A stretch of DNA of 64,000 bases from Veillonella sp. DNF00869. Its GTDB lineage: Bacteria > Bacillota > Negativicutes > Veillonellales > Veillonellaceae. Positions within the stretch are counted from its first letter, which is position 1; each line of letters begins with the position of its first letter. The notes beneath the pieces were generated by a model. It saw only the letters and a program-made list of their open reading frames with translations, was not told the origin of the DNA and searched no databases. Of the stretch, positions 56,876 to 64,000 are shown in pieces. Where the stretch lies: the NCBI RefSeq assembly GCF_001553345.1, contig NZ_KQ960772.1, positions 37,765-101,764 on the forward strand, given 5' to 3'. The position numbers were made by a program, and so were the translations under genes.

Positions 56876-57028
56876 CCGAATCTATAATTCGTGGTAGAAC
56901 TAATAAATACAGAATGAAGGGTACAGATACTTGTAAAAGTAGCTGTACCTTATTAGTAAGTGGGGGCATCTTAAAGCCTGTATAGGGTAGATAGATACGT
57001 TTCTCGAGGTTACGTGTAGGAGGAATAG

Positions 57029-57910
57029 ATGGCACGAACGGTTGGTATTATTGGATTAGGATTGCTAGGGGCCTCTCTAGCAAAAGCATTACGAGCCTAT
57101 ACGACATATGATGTCATCGGTTACGCGCGGCGTCAGGAAATTTGCGACCTCGCCTTGGCTGATGGTTGTGTGTCACAGGCTTTCACAGCGGTGGAACCAG
57201 TTATCACCAGCGCAGACATCGTCGTGTTTGCCTTGCCGCCACAAACGAATAGCGAGCTCTTTGTGAAAGTAGCCTCACTGCTCCGACCAGGGCAGGTGGT
57301 GACCGATGTGTCCAGTGCGAAAGATGACTTTGCTCATGCCGTGTATGCTCACATCCCTGAGGGCGTTCACTTCGTGTCGGTGCATCCTATGGCAGGGTCT
57401 GAAAAAGGGGGCTATGGAGAAGCCCATAAAGACCTCTTTCAGAAAATGGGGTGGATTGTCCTAGAAGATGAAATGCAGCCAGCCTACGATGCCGCAGTGG
57501 CACAGGAGCTAGCCGATATGGGACGTGCCGTGGGGTCTCGCATCGAATACGTGGATATGAAACGCCACGATGGGTGCTTGGCCATGGTGAGTCACATGCC
57601 TCATATGTTGGCGTCCGTCATGATTACCGCCGTTGGCAATGATGAACTGGGAGATAAACGGATGAGCTTGTCGGCGGGAGGCTTACGAGACAGCACCCGT
57701 ACCGCCAGTGGTCTGCCAAGTATGTGGCAAGAAATTATCTACGGAAATCGTATGAATGTGTTGAAAGCTATTGAACAAGTAGAACAAGAATTAGCGACTG
57801 TAAAACAGTTGCTCCATGCTGATGACAATGGAGATAGTTTAGGGCAGTACTTAGAACGAGCGAAAGAGATACGAGATCGCTTGCCGAGTTTGACCATAGA
57901 TAAGAAGTAA
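57029..57910 (+). CDS. tyrA: Prephenate dehydrogenase
   Basis: 293 residues. N-terminal Rossmann motif GIIGLGLLGASLAKAL, then VSVHPMAGSEKGGYGEA and the helical C-terminal dimer domain with SHMPHMLASVM (active-site His). No ACT domain. Converts prephenate to 4-hydroxyphenylpyruvate for tyrosine. The last 25 codons have a diverged copy just beyond the stop. Higher in GC than its neighbours in its first half. Confidence 0.92.
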   Translation: MARTVGIIGLGLLGASLAKALRAYTTYDVIGYARRQEICDLALADGCVSQAFTAVEPVITSADIVVFALPPQTNSELFVKVASLLRPGQVVTDVSSAKDDFAHAVYAHIPEGVHFVSVHPMAGSEKGGYGEAHKDLFQKMGWIVLEDEMQPAYDAAVAQELADMGRAVGSRIEYVDMKRHDGCLAMVSHMPHMLASVMITAVGNDELGDKRMSLSAGGLRDSTRTASGLPSMWQEIIYGNRMNVLKAIEQVEQELATVKQLLHADDNGDSLGQYLERAKEIRDRLPSLTIDKK

Positions 57911-57912
57911 TT

Positions 57913-58002
57913 TTGGATGAACTAGGACAGTATTTGTTTCACGGTAAAGCAATTCGTGACGGCTTACTAGGTTTGACCATAGATGCGAAAAATTATGCTT
58001 GA
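57913..58002 (+). pseudogene. Duplicated fragment of the tyrA 3' end
   Basis: In the frame starting at 57913 the sequence reads LDELGQYLFHGKAIRDGLLG then LTIDAKNYA and stop, matching the tyrA end DSLGQYLERAKEIRDRLPS LTIDKK. It lies directly after the tyrA stop in another frame, so it is a decayed tandem duplication or the trace of an exchange with another tyrA. Confidence 0.75.
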
Positions 58003-58243
58003 AAGTACAACGATATTATTTATGCCTTTGCTTAGGAGTGAACTAGTATAAGGCATGTATTACAATACGAGGGAAAGCTTTCAACATAGGAGATAGGCAG
58101 AGCCTGTGATATAATAGGAATAGATGATTGAAAGAAATCGGCATAGCATATGCATGTGCATGTGAGAGCTTTCAAAAATATGTTACAAACAGGAAACATG
58201 ATAGAGATAGATATAAAAGGCAAACATAGAAAGGAGCGATAGT
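58003..58243 (+). promoter_or_regulatory. Promoter region of the hypothetical/MATE pair
   Basis: Extended -10 TGATATAAT at 58107-58115, then about 130 nt of leader before the next ATG. GAAAGCTTTC (58073-58082) is a 10-bp palindrome. Confidence 0.5.
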
Positions 58244-58657
58244 ATGACAGACGCAGCGCAAAACATTGTGGATCAAGTGCTAGAAGAAGTACAAAATACG
58301 CCAGGTGTAGGAGTAGACAATCCCTCGGAAGTGGCGAATCAAGCGTTGCAAGACACATTGGTAGCGAGTGTAATCCCTGAGGAGTATTGGCCTGAGATTG
58401 TATCTTGGGTATCCGAAACGGGTTTAGATACAGTCTATTTAGACAGTCGTGACCGTATAGGTGCATGGTGGGCGTCTAAAGAAGTGCGCTCCATGGGGTA
58501 TACCTTGAATTTTACGAAATGTGGCAAGGTACCTAGTGAATGGTTCCCTGTGGGTGAACATTGGAAAGAAGCGGAAGTGGAGGCGCGCTATCGCCTGGTA
58601 GCGAGCTGGGAATCTTTAGTGGAGAACGGTGCCTTAGAGAAGGTTGAAGTAGAATGA
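58244..58657 (+). CDS. Hypothetical protein upstream of MATE transporter
   Basis: 137 residues, not recognised. Acidic, soluble, no signal peptide; Trp-rich middle (PEIVSWVSETG, RIGAWWASKEV, SEWFPVGEHW). AAAGGAGCG precedes the ATG. The stop overlaps the MATE start by 4 bp, so the two are translated together. Confidence 0.7.
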   Translation: MTDAAQNIVDQVLEEVQNTPGVGVDNPSEVANQALQDTLVASVIPEEYWPEIVSWVSETGLDTVYLDSRDRIGAWWASKEVRSMGYTLNFTKCGKVPSEWFPVGEHWKEAEVEARYRLVASWESLVENGALEKVEVE

Positions 58658-59997
58658 AAGTAACAAAAAACATATCGTTATCTGTAGGGGCACTCAGTGT
58701 CCCTATCTTTATAGAATTATTTTTACTCATGTTATTGGGCAATGTGGACCAATTCATGCTCAGCCAGTATGCAGAAACGGCGGTGGCTGCTGTAGCCAAT
58801 GCGAACCAGATTATCAACATTATCTTGTTTTTGCTCATTGTCATGAGTACAGCTACCACTATTTTAATTGCACAATATTTGGGAGCTAAGCGTCCCGATA
58901 AAATTGATGAAGTATATACGATTAGCGTTGCCTTTCATACGGTGTTCAGTGTCATCGCTGGGGCTGTGGTCATTATCTTTCATCAAACTCTCTGTGAATG
59001 GCTTGGGGTACCGTCGGAGATTATGGAAGAAACCGCACTCTATTTAAATATCACCGCTGCCAGCATTCCTATTACGGGTATCTACATGACCTATGTAGCA
59101 ATGTTTCGGGGACACTCCATGCCTCGTATCACCATGTGGATTGCCCTTGTCATGAACGTGGTCCATATTATTCTGAACTACGTACTCATCTACGGTTGGG
59201 GGTCCATCCCAAGCATGGGTGTCTTAGGTACATCCGTATCAAGTGTGATTAGCAAAGCATTGGGACTAGGTCTTATCATCTGGTGCCATCAATCGCTGTT
59301 GACAGCCCGTCTGAAAGTAGATTATTTGCGCCCATTCCGGTGGGCTACATTACGACAATTGCTGTTTATCTCCGTACCATCAGGTGGGGAAACTTTGTCG
59401 TACCAACTGTCCCAGACAGTCATCATGAAAATGGTGAACCTTATGGGGCTTGTGGTAATCACTACAAAAGTGTATGTGTACATCATCGCTACCTTCTGTT
59501 ATATGTATACGGTGGCCTTGGCCAATGCGGCACAAATTGTGGTGGGATTCCTAATGGGAGCTAAACGAGAAGAAGAAGTATCCCGCCGTGTGTGGCTCAC
59601 AACGGCAGCAGGTGTTTCCATTGGCGTCGGATTGAGCACATTCTTTTACTTCGCTTGTGAACCTGTGATGCGCCTTGTGACGGATAATCAGGAGATTATC
59701 GATTTGGCGAAAGCGGTCTTGTTTGTTGAAATCTTCTTGGAAATTGGACGTGGCGCCAACATTGTGCTGGTTCAATGCTTGCAAGCAGCAGGAGACATTC
59801 GGATTCCGATGTTCGTCGGAGTCTTTGGCATGTGGGCCTTTGCGGTGACCTTGTCCTACTACTTCGGCATCGTTCTTGGCTGGGGACTCGTAGGCGTGTG
59901 GATCGCCATGGCTATCGATGAGATTATACGAGCGATTATATTTGTGTGGCGGTGGCAGTCAAACAAATGGAGAGGTCGTTCGCTCATATCGGTTTAA
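58654..59997 (+). CDS. MATE family efflux transporter
   Basis: 447 residues, twelve spans in two MatE repeats: IFIELFLLMLLGNVDQFMLS at the start, LGVLGTSVSSVISK-like segment mid-protein, and LAIPSGGE-like ISVPSGGETLSYQ at the start of the second half. Exports cationic compounds by Na+/H+ antiport. The substrate is unknown. Confidence 0.9.
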   Translation: MKVTKNISLSVGALSVPIFIELFLLMLLGNVDQFMLSQYAETAVAAVANANQIINIILFLLIVMSTATTILIAQYLGAKRPDKIDEVYTISVAFHTVFSVIAGAVVIIFHQTLCEWLGVPSEIMEETALYLNITAASIPITGIYMTYVAMFRGHSMPRITMWIALVMNVVHIILNYVLIYGWGSIPSMGVLGTSVSSVISKALGLGLIIWCHQSLLTARLKVDYLRPFRWATLRQLLFISVPSGGETLSYQLSQTVIMKMVNLMGLVVITTKVYVYIIATFCYMYTVALANAAQIVVGFLMGAKREEEVSRRVWLTTAAGVSIGVGLSTFFYFACEPVMRLVTDNQEIIDLAKAVLFVEIFLEIGRGANIVLVQCLQAAGDIRIPMFVGVFGMWAFAVTLSYYFGIVLGWGLVGVWIAMAIDEIIRAIIFVWRWQSNKWRGRSLISV

Positions 59998-60014
59998 ATT
60001 CCTGTGGTTGTTAA

Positions 60015-60079
60015 AGCCAGCATATGTCACATAAAAACTGCCCTACGCGAAAGTTTTTGACAGAACACATGGGGGCTCC
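60015..60079. repeat. Degenerate copy of the hairpin element
   Basis: AGCCAGCATATGTCACATAAAAA, then CTGCCCTACGCGAAAGTTTTT and a decayed right arm. It matches the 60789-60852 hairpin with the loop in the opposite orientation. Confidence 0.65.
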
Positions 60080-60221
60080 TTTGCGTTTATCGAGGAGGAA
60101 TTTAAAGCGCTCTGAGCGGGGGCGACCTAGGGGAGGGAAGAGTGTGGTTTTCTTGACGGGTAGCTTATATGTGATATACTGTAAGTAATGTATTACGTGT
60201 ATTACAAAAGGAGTGACATCT

Positions 60222-60449
60222 ATGGCGACTACTATTTCTTTGCGGTTATCTGAAGATGAAAGCCAAATGATTCAAGCGTATGTTGCTGCTAATAATTTGA
60301 ATGTATCTTCCTTTATTCGTAATTTGGTGCTAGACACGATTGAGGACGAATTACAAATTAATGAGGAACGTATTTTAGCGGCAAGACGAGCACTTCGTGA
60401 GGAACCAGTATATGATCATGAAGAAGTGTGGAAGGAACTTGGTATTTGA
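60222..60449 (+). CDS. RelB/DUF6290-type antitoxin
   Basis: 75 residues from ATG 60222 (AAAGGAG 8 nt upstream). Ribbon-helix-helix start TTISLRLSEDESQMIQAY and SSFIRNLVLDTIEDE, then a flexible acidic C-terminus that would bind the toxin (EEPVYDHEEVWKELGI). Stop and toxin start overlap (TGATG). Expected to repress its own promoter. Confidence 0.87.
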   Translation: MATTISLRLSEDESQMIQAYVAANNLNVSSFIRNLVLDTIEDELQINEERILAARRALREEPVYDHEEVWKELGI

Positions 60450-60718
60450 TGTTTAGGGTTAAATTTTCGGAGCATGCAAAAAAGCAAATAAAGAAGTTAG
60501 ATCCCTCTATAGCAAGGATGATTAAACATTGGATAATAAAATATTTAGTAGGATCTTTAGATCCAAGAGTTCATGGAAAAATGCTAACAGGAAATCTTTC
60601 CGGGGTATGGAGATATAGAGTAGGTGATTATCGACTATTTGCTGAAATTAATGATAAAGAAGTTACTATTTTTATAGTAGAAGTAGCACATAGACGTGAG
60701 GTATATAAAAATAAGTAA
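60449..60718 (+). CDS. RelE/ParE-type toxin
   Basis: 89 residues: FRVKFSEHAKKQIKKLDPSI, GVWRYRVGDYRLFAEI, and VEVAHRREVYK, the RelE superfamily layout with C-terminal His-Arg-Arg-x-x-Tyr. Likely a ribosome-dependent mRNA nuclease neutralised by the upstream antitoxin. Confidence 0.88.
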   Translation: MFRVKFSEHAKKQIKKLDPSIARMIKHWIIKYLVGSLDPRVHGKMLTGNLSGVWRYRVGDYRLFAEINDKEVTIFIVEVAHRREVYKNK

Positions 60719-60743
60719 CATCTTTTCCTCACCAATTTTCCCC

Positions 60744-60894
60744 CGGTCTGTTTCAATTTTTATATCTTCATATCAAGCGCAATCCCTTGAGCCAACATAT
60801 GTCTCCTAAAAACTTTCGCGAAGGGCAGTTTTTAGGAGACATATGTTGGCTCTTAAATGCACAAGGCGGAAAATATAAAAATTGAAACTGACCG
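60744..60894. repeat. Long palindromic element (two nested inverted repeats)
   Basis: Outer arms 60744-60765 and 60873-60894 are 22 nt with one mismatch (CGGTCTGTTTCAATTTTTAT against its complement). Inner arms 60789-60814 and 60827-60852 are perfect 26-nt inverted repeats around a 12-nt loop. No coding capacity: a MITE/REP-like element. Confidence 0.85.
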
Positions 60895-60910
60895 AAAAAT
60901 ACTTTATAAT
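60882..60910 (+). promoter_or_regulatory. Promoter of the cobT pair
   Basis: TTGAAA (60882-60887), 17 bp, TATAAT (60905-60910). The -35 lies inside the right arm of the palindromic element. Confidence 0.75.
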
Positions 60911-60921
60911 GGAATCAACTT

Positions 60922-60947
60922 GGCATAGTCTAGGGCTATGCTTTTTT
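60922..60947 (+). terminator. Terminator-like hairpin just after the cobT start site
   Basis: GCATAG/CTATGC stem, 7-nt loop, T6. It begins about 5 nt after the predicted transcription start, so it may act as an attenuator rather than an end signal. Confidence 0.55.
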
Positions 60948-60981
60948 GTATTCTTATGATGGGTTTCACATAGGAGGACGT

Positions 60982-62028
60982 ATGAGTTTATATGAAAGTA
61001 CATTGGCACGGATTGTGCCACGGAATAAAGAGATTGAACGAGCAATTGGGGAACAGTGGAGTAAGGGGACTCCATACGGTTCATATGGTAAGTTAGCGAC
61101 GATGGTAGAGCATTATGCGGCAGCTACGAATCAAGTAAATCCAGCAGCTCCTAAGCCTTGTATGATTATCGCCTCTGGTGACCATGGTGTGGCAAAAATC
61201 GGTGTCAGTGCCTACCCGCAAGAGGTAACGGTGCACATGACTATGAACTACTTGATTCCAAAAGGGGCCGCAGCCAATGCGCTAGCGAATTATTGTGGTG
61301 CTCAAATTGAAGTCATCGACGTAGGGGTAGCGGCAGATATGTCCGCTGTGCCAGGCTTACACCATCACAAGGTGATGCCGAATGGTACGAACAACATGTT
61401 AGAAGAACCAGCTATGCCTATGGATAAAGCTATTGAGGCCGTTGAGGTGGGCATTGCTTTCGTAGAAGAGAAGGTGAAAGAAGGATTCAATACTTTCCTA
61501 GTGGGTGAAATGGGCATTGGTAACACTACGTCCAGTGCAGTCATTACAGCGAAGTTCTCCGGACTTTCAGCGAACGAAGCAACGGGACGAGGTACGAATA
61601 TTTCGGACGAACGGTTGAAAGTGAAACAAAAAGTCGTCTACGATGCACTAGTAAAATATGCAGATATTCCACCTACAGATGGATTGGGTGTTTTATCTGC
61701 CGTAGGGGGCTTGGAGTTTGCTTGCCTAGTAGGTGTTATCCTAGGAGCGGCGGCAAACCATGCGTTGGTGGTCATCGATGGATTCAACACCACAGCCTGC
61801 GCCCTCATTGCGCATGCTATGAACCCGCACACCATGGATTACGTGATGGCATCTCATTTGTCCGCTGAAAAAGCTCATAAAGATGCGCTGAAAACATTGG
61901 GCTTAGAGGCCTATGTGGACCTTGGATTCTGCTTGGGTGAGGCCACAGGCGGATCCATGCAAATGCAAATGTTGAACTTAGCCGTGGACATGTTCCGCGA
62001 AGTTGCAGGAGGTGAGCACCATGCGTAA
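60982..62028 (+). CDS. cobT: CobT-family phosphoribosyltransferase, subunit 1 (ArsA/ArsB type)
   Basis: 348 residues from ATG 60982 (TAGGAGGACG upstream). CobT features intact: ASGDHGVAKIGVSAYP, VGEMGIGNTTSSAV (active-site loop), TGRGTNISDE and LGFCLGEATGGSM with the C-terminal catalytic glutamate. Activates the lower-ligand base of cobamides with nicotinate mononucleotide. The overlapping second CobT gene matches the ArsAB arrangement known from Sporomusa ovata, which activates phenolic bases. Confidence 0.88.
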   Translation: MSLYESTLARIVPRNKEIERAIGEQWSKGTPYGSYGKLATMVEHYAAATNQVNPAAPKPCMIIASGDHGVAKIGVSAYPQEVTVHMTMNYLIPKGAAANALANYCGAQIEVIDVGVAADMSAVPGLHHHKVMPNGTNNMLEEPAMPMDKAIEAVEVGIAFVEEKVKEGFNTFLVGEMGIGNTTSSAVITAKFSGLSANEATGRGTNISDERLKVKQKVVYDALVKYADIPPTDGLGVLSAVGGLEFACLVGVILGAAANHALVVIDGFNTTACALIAHAMNPHTMDYVMASHLSAEKAHKDALKTLGLEAYVDLGFCLGEATGGSMQMQMLNLAVDMFREVAGGEHHA

Positions 62029-63085
62029 TTTTGTCATCGAACCATTGCACAAACCGTCCATGGAGGAATGCCGTTTGCGCATCGACAACCTAACAAAACC
62101 ATTGTATTCCTTGGCACGTCTAGAGGGGATTACAGAGCGTATGGCAGGGATTCTGAAAGAGGAAAAACCTAATAATCTTCGTCATGCTGTTGTTATCGTA
62201 GGAGCTGATATCGCTGTAGATGGACCACAAAACCAAACACATGGCGTGGAAAGCTTGAAAGCTATGGAACGGTTAGCCTCTGGACATTCTGCTACCCACG
62301 GAGCAGCGAAGAAAATTGGCGCTCCTGTGTTCTTAGTGGATGCAGGCTTAGAATTAGATACAAGTCACATCGAAGGTGTGCGTCAACATAAATTAGCCAA
62401 AGGATCTAAATTTTTCCGCATGCATGCGGCGTTGACACCTAACATCGTAGAACAAGGTTTAGAAGTAGGCTTTGCCTTGGCAGATGAATTGAGCCACAAG
62501 GGGTACCAAACGATAGCTATCGGTACTGTCGGTGAAAGAAGCTTACTTTCAGCGTTGGCTGTTACAGCAGGAATCACAGGATATCCGATGGCAGAGTTGT
62601 TGACAGAAAATAATTGCACCTTGAGCATTCAAGAAAAAGCAAAACAGTTGACCGCCAGTTTGGCAGAACACGATTTGCCGAGCCAAGACGGCGTGCATGT
62701 ATTAGCCACCGTAGGCTCTCCAGACGTGGTGGTCTTAACAGGACTCATCTTGGGGGCGGCTAGCCATCGTATGGCAGTGGTCTTCGACACGGCGGAAACA
62801 GGAGCAGCCGTACTAGCTGCAAAATGTATCAACGAAGCAGTCATGGACTACGTGTTCCCATCTGTTCATACAGGGGAACCAGTGCAAGCAGCACAAATGA
62901 AATACTTGGGAATCAAGCCGCATCTGTTCTATGGCTTTGAAATGGATGAAGCCTTAGGATCTACTATGGGGTTGTCTGTTCTTGATGCGGGTATGCACAT
63001 GTTAAATGATATGAAAACATTCGGTGAAGCTAGTGTAAACGTGGCTGTCGATGGACCGGGATCTAAGCGTCAGGATGGACGGTAA
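62021..63085 (+). CDS. cobT: CobT-family phosphoribosyltransferase, subunit 2 (ArsA/ArsB type)
   Basis: 354 residues from ATG 62021, with GGAGGTGAG inside the end of the first gene. CobT fold visible (NLTKPLYSLARLEGITERMAGI, GADIAVDGPQNQTHGVES, VVVLTGLILGAASHRMAVV). The loop reading GEMGIGNTTSS in subunit 1 is here GTVGERSLLSA, and LGEATGG is MDEALGS, so several CobT active-site positions are changed. A heterodimer with shared active sites, as in ArsAB, is more likely than two independent enzymes. Confidence 0.82.
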   Translation: MRNFVIEPLHKPSMEECRLRIDNLTKPLYSLARLEGITERMAGILKEEKPNNLRHAVVIVGADIAVDGPQNQTHGVESLKAMERLASGHSATHGAAKKIGAPVFLVDAGLELDTSHIEGVRQHKLAKGSKFFRMHAALTPNIVEQGLEVGFALADELSHKGYQTIAIGTVGERSLLSALAVTAGITGYPMAELLTENNCTLSIQEKAKQLTASLAEHDLPSQDGVHVLATVGSPDVVVLTGLILGAASHRMAVVFDTAETGAAVLAAKCINEAVMDYVFPSVHTGEPVQAAQMKYLGIKPHLFYGFEMDEALGSTMGLSVLDAGMHMLNDMKTFGEASVNVAVDGPGSKRQDGR

Positions 63086-63129
63086 TAGTTACTAATTATG
63101 TGGTATAATATAGAAAAGGAGGAAGTAGT

Positions 63130-63453
63130 ATGAAAACACTTGATGAGATTCGTAACTTAATTGCTCCGGTTCTAGAGCTATATCACGTGAAATCAGCCTA
63201 TCTTTTTGGCTCTTATGCTCGTGGTGAGGCTACAGAAACTAGTGATGTAGATTTGTTTGTAGTTTTTGATAATGATAGTATTAGTTTGTTTGAAGTGGGC
63301 GGTCTTTTAGAAACTTTAAAAGAAGTGTTGCAAATGGATGTAGATTTGCTTACTGATGGAAATAAATTGACTAAACGATTTCAAGAAAATTTATATAGAG
63401 ATATGATTCATATATATGGTGATATCTATGGAGAACAAAGATATATTAGTTGA
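63130..63453 (+). CDS. MNT-type nucleotidyltransferase antitoxin (MntA-like)
   Basis: 107 residues. GSYARGEATETSDVDLFVVF gives the exact GSx10DxD minimal nucleotidyltransferase motif. In HEPN/MNT systems this protein AMPylates its toxin partner. AAAGGAGGAAG precedes the ATG; the HEPN gene overlaps its 3' end. Confidence 0.88.
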   Translation: MKTLDEIRNLIAPVLELYHVKSAYLFGSYARGEATETSDVDLFVVFDNDSISLFEVGGLLETLKEVLQMDVDLLTDGNKLTKRFQENLYRDMIHIYGDIYGEQRYIS

Positions 63454-63733
63454 TGTATTGGATTTAATAGATAGGTTAGATGCGTCTGTTAAGCTATATA
63501 AAATTCAAGTAATTGCAGAGACATTAGGAAAGGTTTCTCAAGATTTTAAGGATAGCCATACTGAAATTCCTTGGAAAAATATTAAAGGCATGCGAAATCA
63601 GTTGTCTCATAATTATGGGCAAAATAACTATAGACTTATTTGGAGCACGTATAAAGAAAAGTTACCAGAATTGAGAGAACAATTGGTGGCCATATTGGAC
63701 GACGAATATGGTTTTGAAAATGAGATGTTTTAA
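63428..63733 (+). CDS. HEPN-domain toxin (HepT-like)
   Basis: 101 residues from ATG 63428 (GGTGAT 4 nt upstream; ATG 63416 is an alternative). RNQLSHNY (R56, H61, Y63) is the RX4HXY motif: the Arg and His form the RNase site and the Tyr is the AMPylation target in characterised HEPN/MNT pairs. Likely RNA-cutting toxin. Confidence 0.87.
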   Translation: MENKDILVDVLDLIDRLDASVKLYKIQVIAETLGKVSQDFKDSHTEIPWKNIKGMRNQLSHNYGQNNYRLIWSTYKEKLPELREQLVAILDDEYGFENEMF

Positions 63734-63742
63734 AAAAATAGT

Positions 63743-63792
63743 AAAGATTGTAGCAAGCTATATCCCTGATAGTGTGCTACAATCTTTTTTGT
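63743..63792 (+). terminator. Terminator after the HEPN gene
   Basis: AAAGATTGTAGCA/TGCTACAATCTTT 13-bp stem with a 19-nt loop and T-run. Confidence 0.85.
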
Positions 63793-63900
63793 ATCTTTTC
63801 TATCAAGGTTGTCTAATATATTGAAAATATAACAATATTATATGTTGATAGGATGAAGTTATCATATGCTGTTTAAGAAAAAATATTTGTTAAAAATATG

Positions 63901-63930
63901 TTGACAACTATCCAAATTTTTTGGTATTAT
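63901..63930 (+). promoter_or_regulatory. Promoter of the tRNA at the window end
   Basis: TTGACA (63901-63906), 18 bp, TATTAT (63925-63930), about 40 bp before the tRNA. Confidence 0.75.
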
Positions 63931-63971
63931 AAATGAGCAGTCGCAAGAAAGAAAACCAGGATTGCATACAT

Positions 63972-64000
63972 GCGGAAATAGCTCAGCGGTAGAGCACCGC
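63972..64000 (+). tRNA. tRNA, 5' part only (probably Gly)
   Basis: GCGGAAATAGCTCAGCGGTAG is a tRNA acceptor plus D-arm; AGAGCACCGC then enters the anticodon stem, where the window ends. The pattern fits tRNA-Gly(GCC), but the anticodon is not seen. Confidence 0.75.

Noticed and set aside
63416..63427. Earlier ATG for the HEPN gene
   Set aside because: The GGTGAT ribosome site lies after it and fits ATG 63428 better, though the earlier start cannot be excluded.

Overview
The window reads as chromosome of a Veillonella-like member of the Negativicutes. It is AT-leaning, has strong AGGAGG-type ribosome binding sites, and carries a lactate permease next to an LDH2-type dehydrogenase, tandem CobT (ArsAB-type) genes, a PFL-family/ACT pair and many dense operons closed by strong stem-loop terminators. 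The genus is inferred from gene content and protein character; no search was run.

Layout. 1-3.7 kb: 3' end of a c-di-AMP phosphodiesterase, rplI, dnaB and a secreted M48 protease. 4.1-7.1 kb: LDH2-family dehydrogenase and lactate permease. 7.2-9.1 kb: two paralogous secreted PepSY proteins, each behind six TTCAT boxes at exact 11-bp spacing. 9.3-14 kb: a minus-strand phosphoesterase/DUF4931 operon, a Nudix-mutY DNA-repair pair and a membrane phosphoesterase. 14.0-14.3 kb: an Fst/par-like type I toxin-antitoxin. 14.5-18 kb: Mn/Zn-type ABC transporter. 18-22 kb: OPT transporter, a secreted RsiV-like protein with the same TTCAT promoter layout, and a GT51 transglycosylase. 22.4-25 kb: argG-argH. 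25.07-28.2 kb: a block that looks imported, probably from a streptococcus (DUF389 protein, small membrane protein, YeiH exporter). 28.5-34 kb: exodeoxyribonuclease III, a FetAB-like pair and a siderophore/heme-type ABC importer. 34-40 kb: glutamate dehydrogenase, pyrF-pyrE, ACT/PFL-family pair, hydroxyacid dehydrogenase. 40-44.4 kb: AT-rich defence island with a HaeIII-like restriction-modification system and a zinc-hook ATPase resembling RloC/PrrC. 44.5-47 kb: GldA-like dehydrogenase and P1 peptidase. 47.1-48.4 kb: three tRNAs, a structured repeat, an amber-interrupted small gene and a second type I toxin locus. 48.4-60 kb: pseudouridine synthase, prmA, amino-acid permease, EF-G-like GTPase, a second copy of the structured repeat with an orphan antitoxin-like RNA, then EamA, tyrA (with a duplicated tail) and MATE genes. 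60-64 kb: RelBE-type toxin-antitoxin, a long hairpin element, tandem cobT paralogues, an MNT/HEPN toxin-antitoxin and the start of a tRNA.

The most interesting material is regulatory and selfish DNA: the 11-bp TTCAT promoter family, two type I toxin-antitoxin loci plus an orphan, the palindromic element supplying the -35 box of the cobT operon, and the restriction-modification island with its candidate backup RNase.
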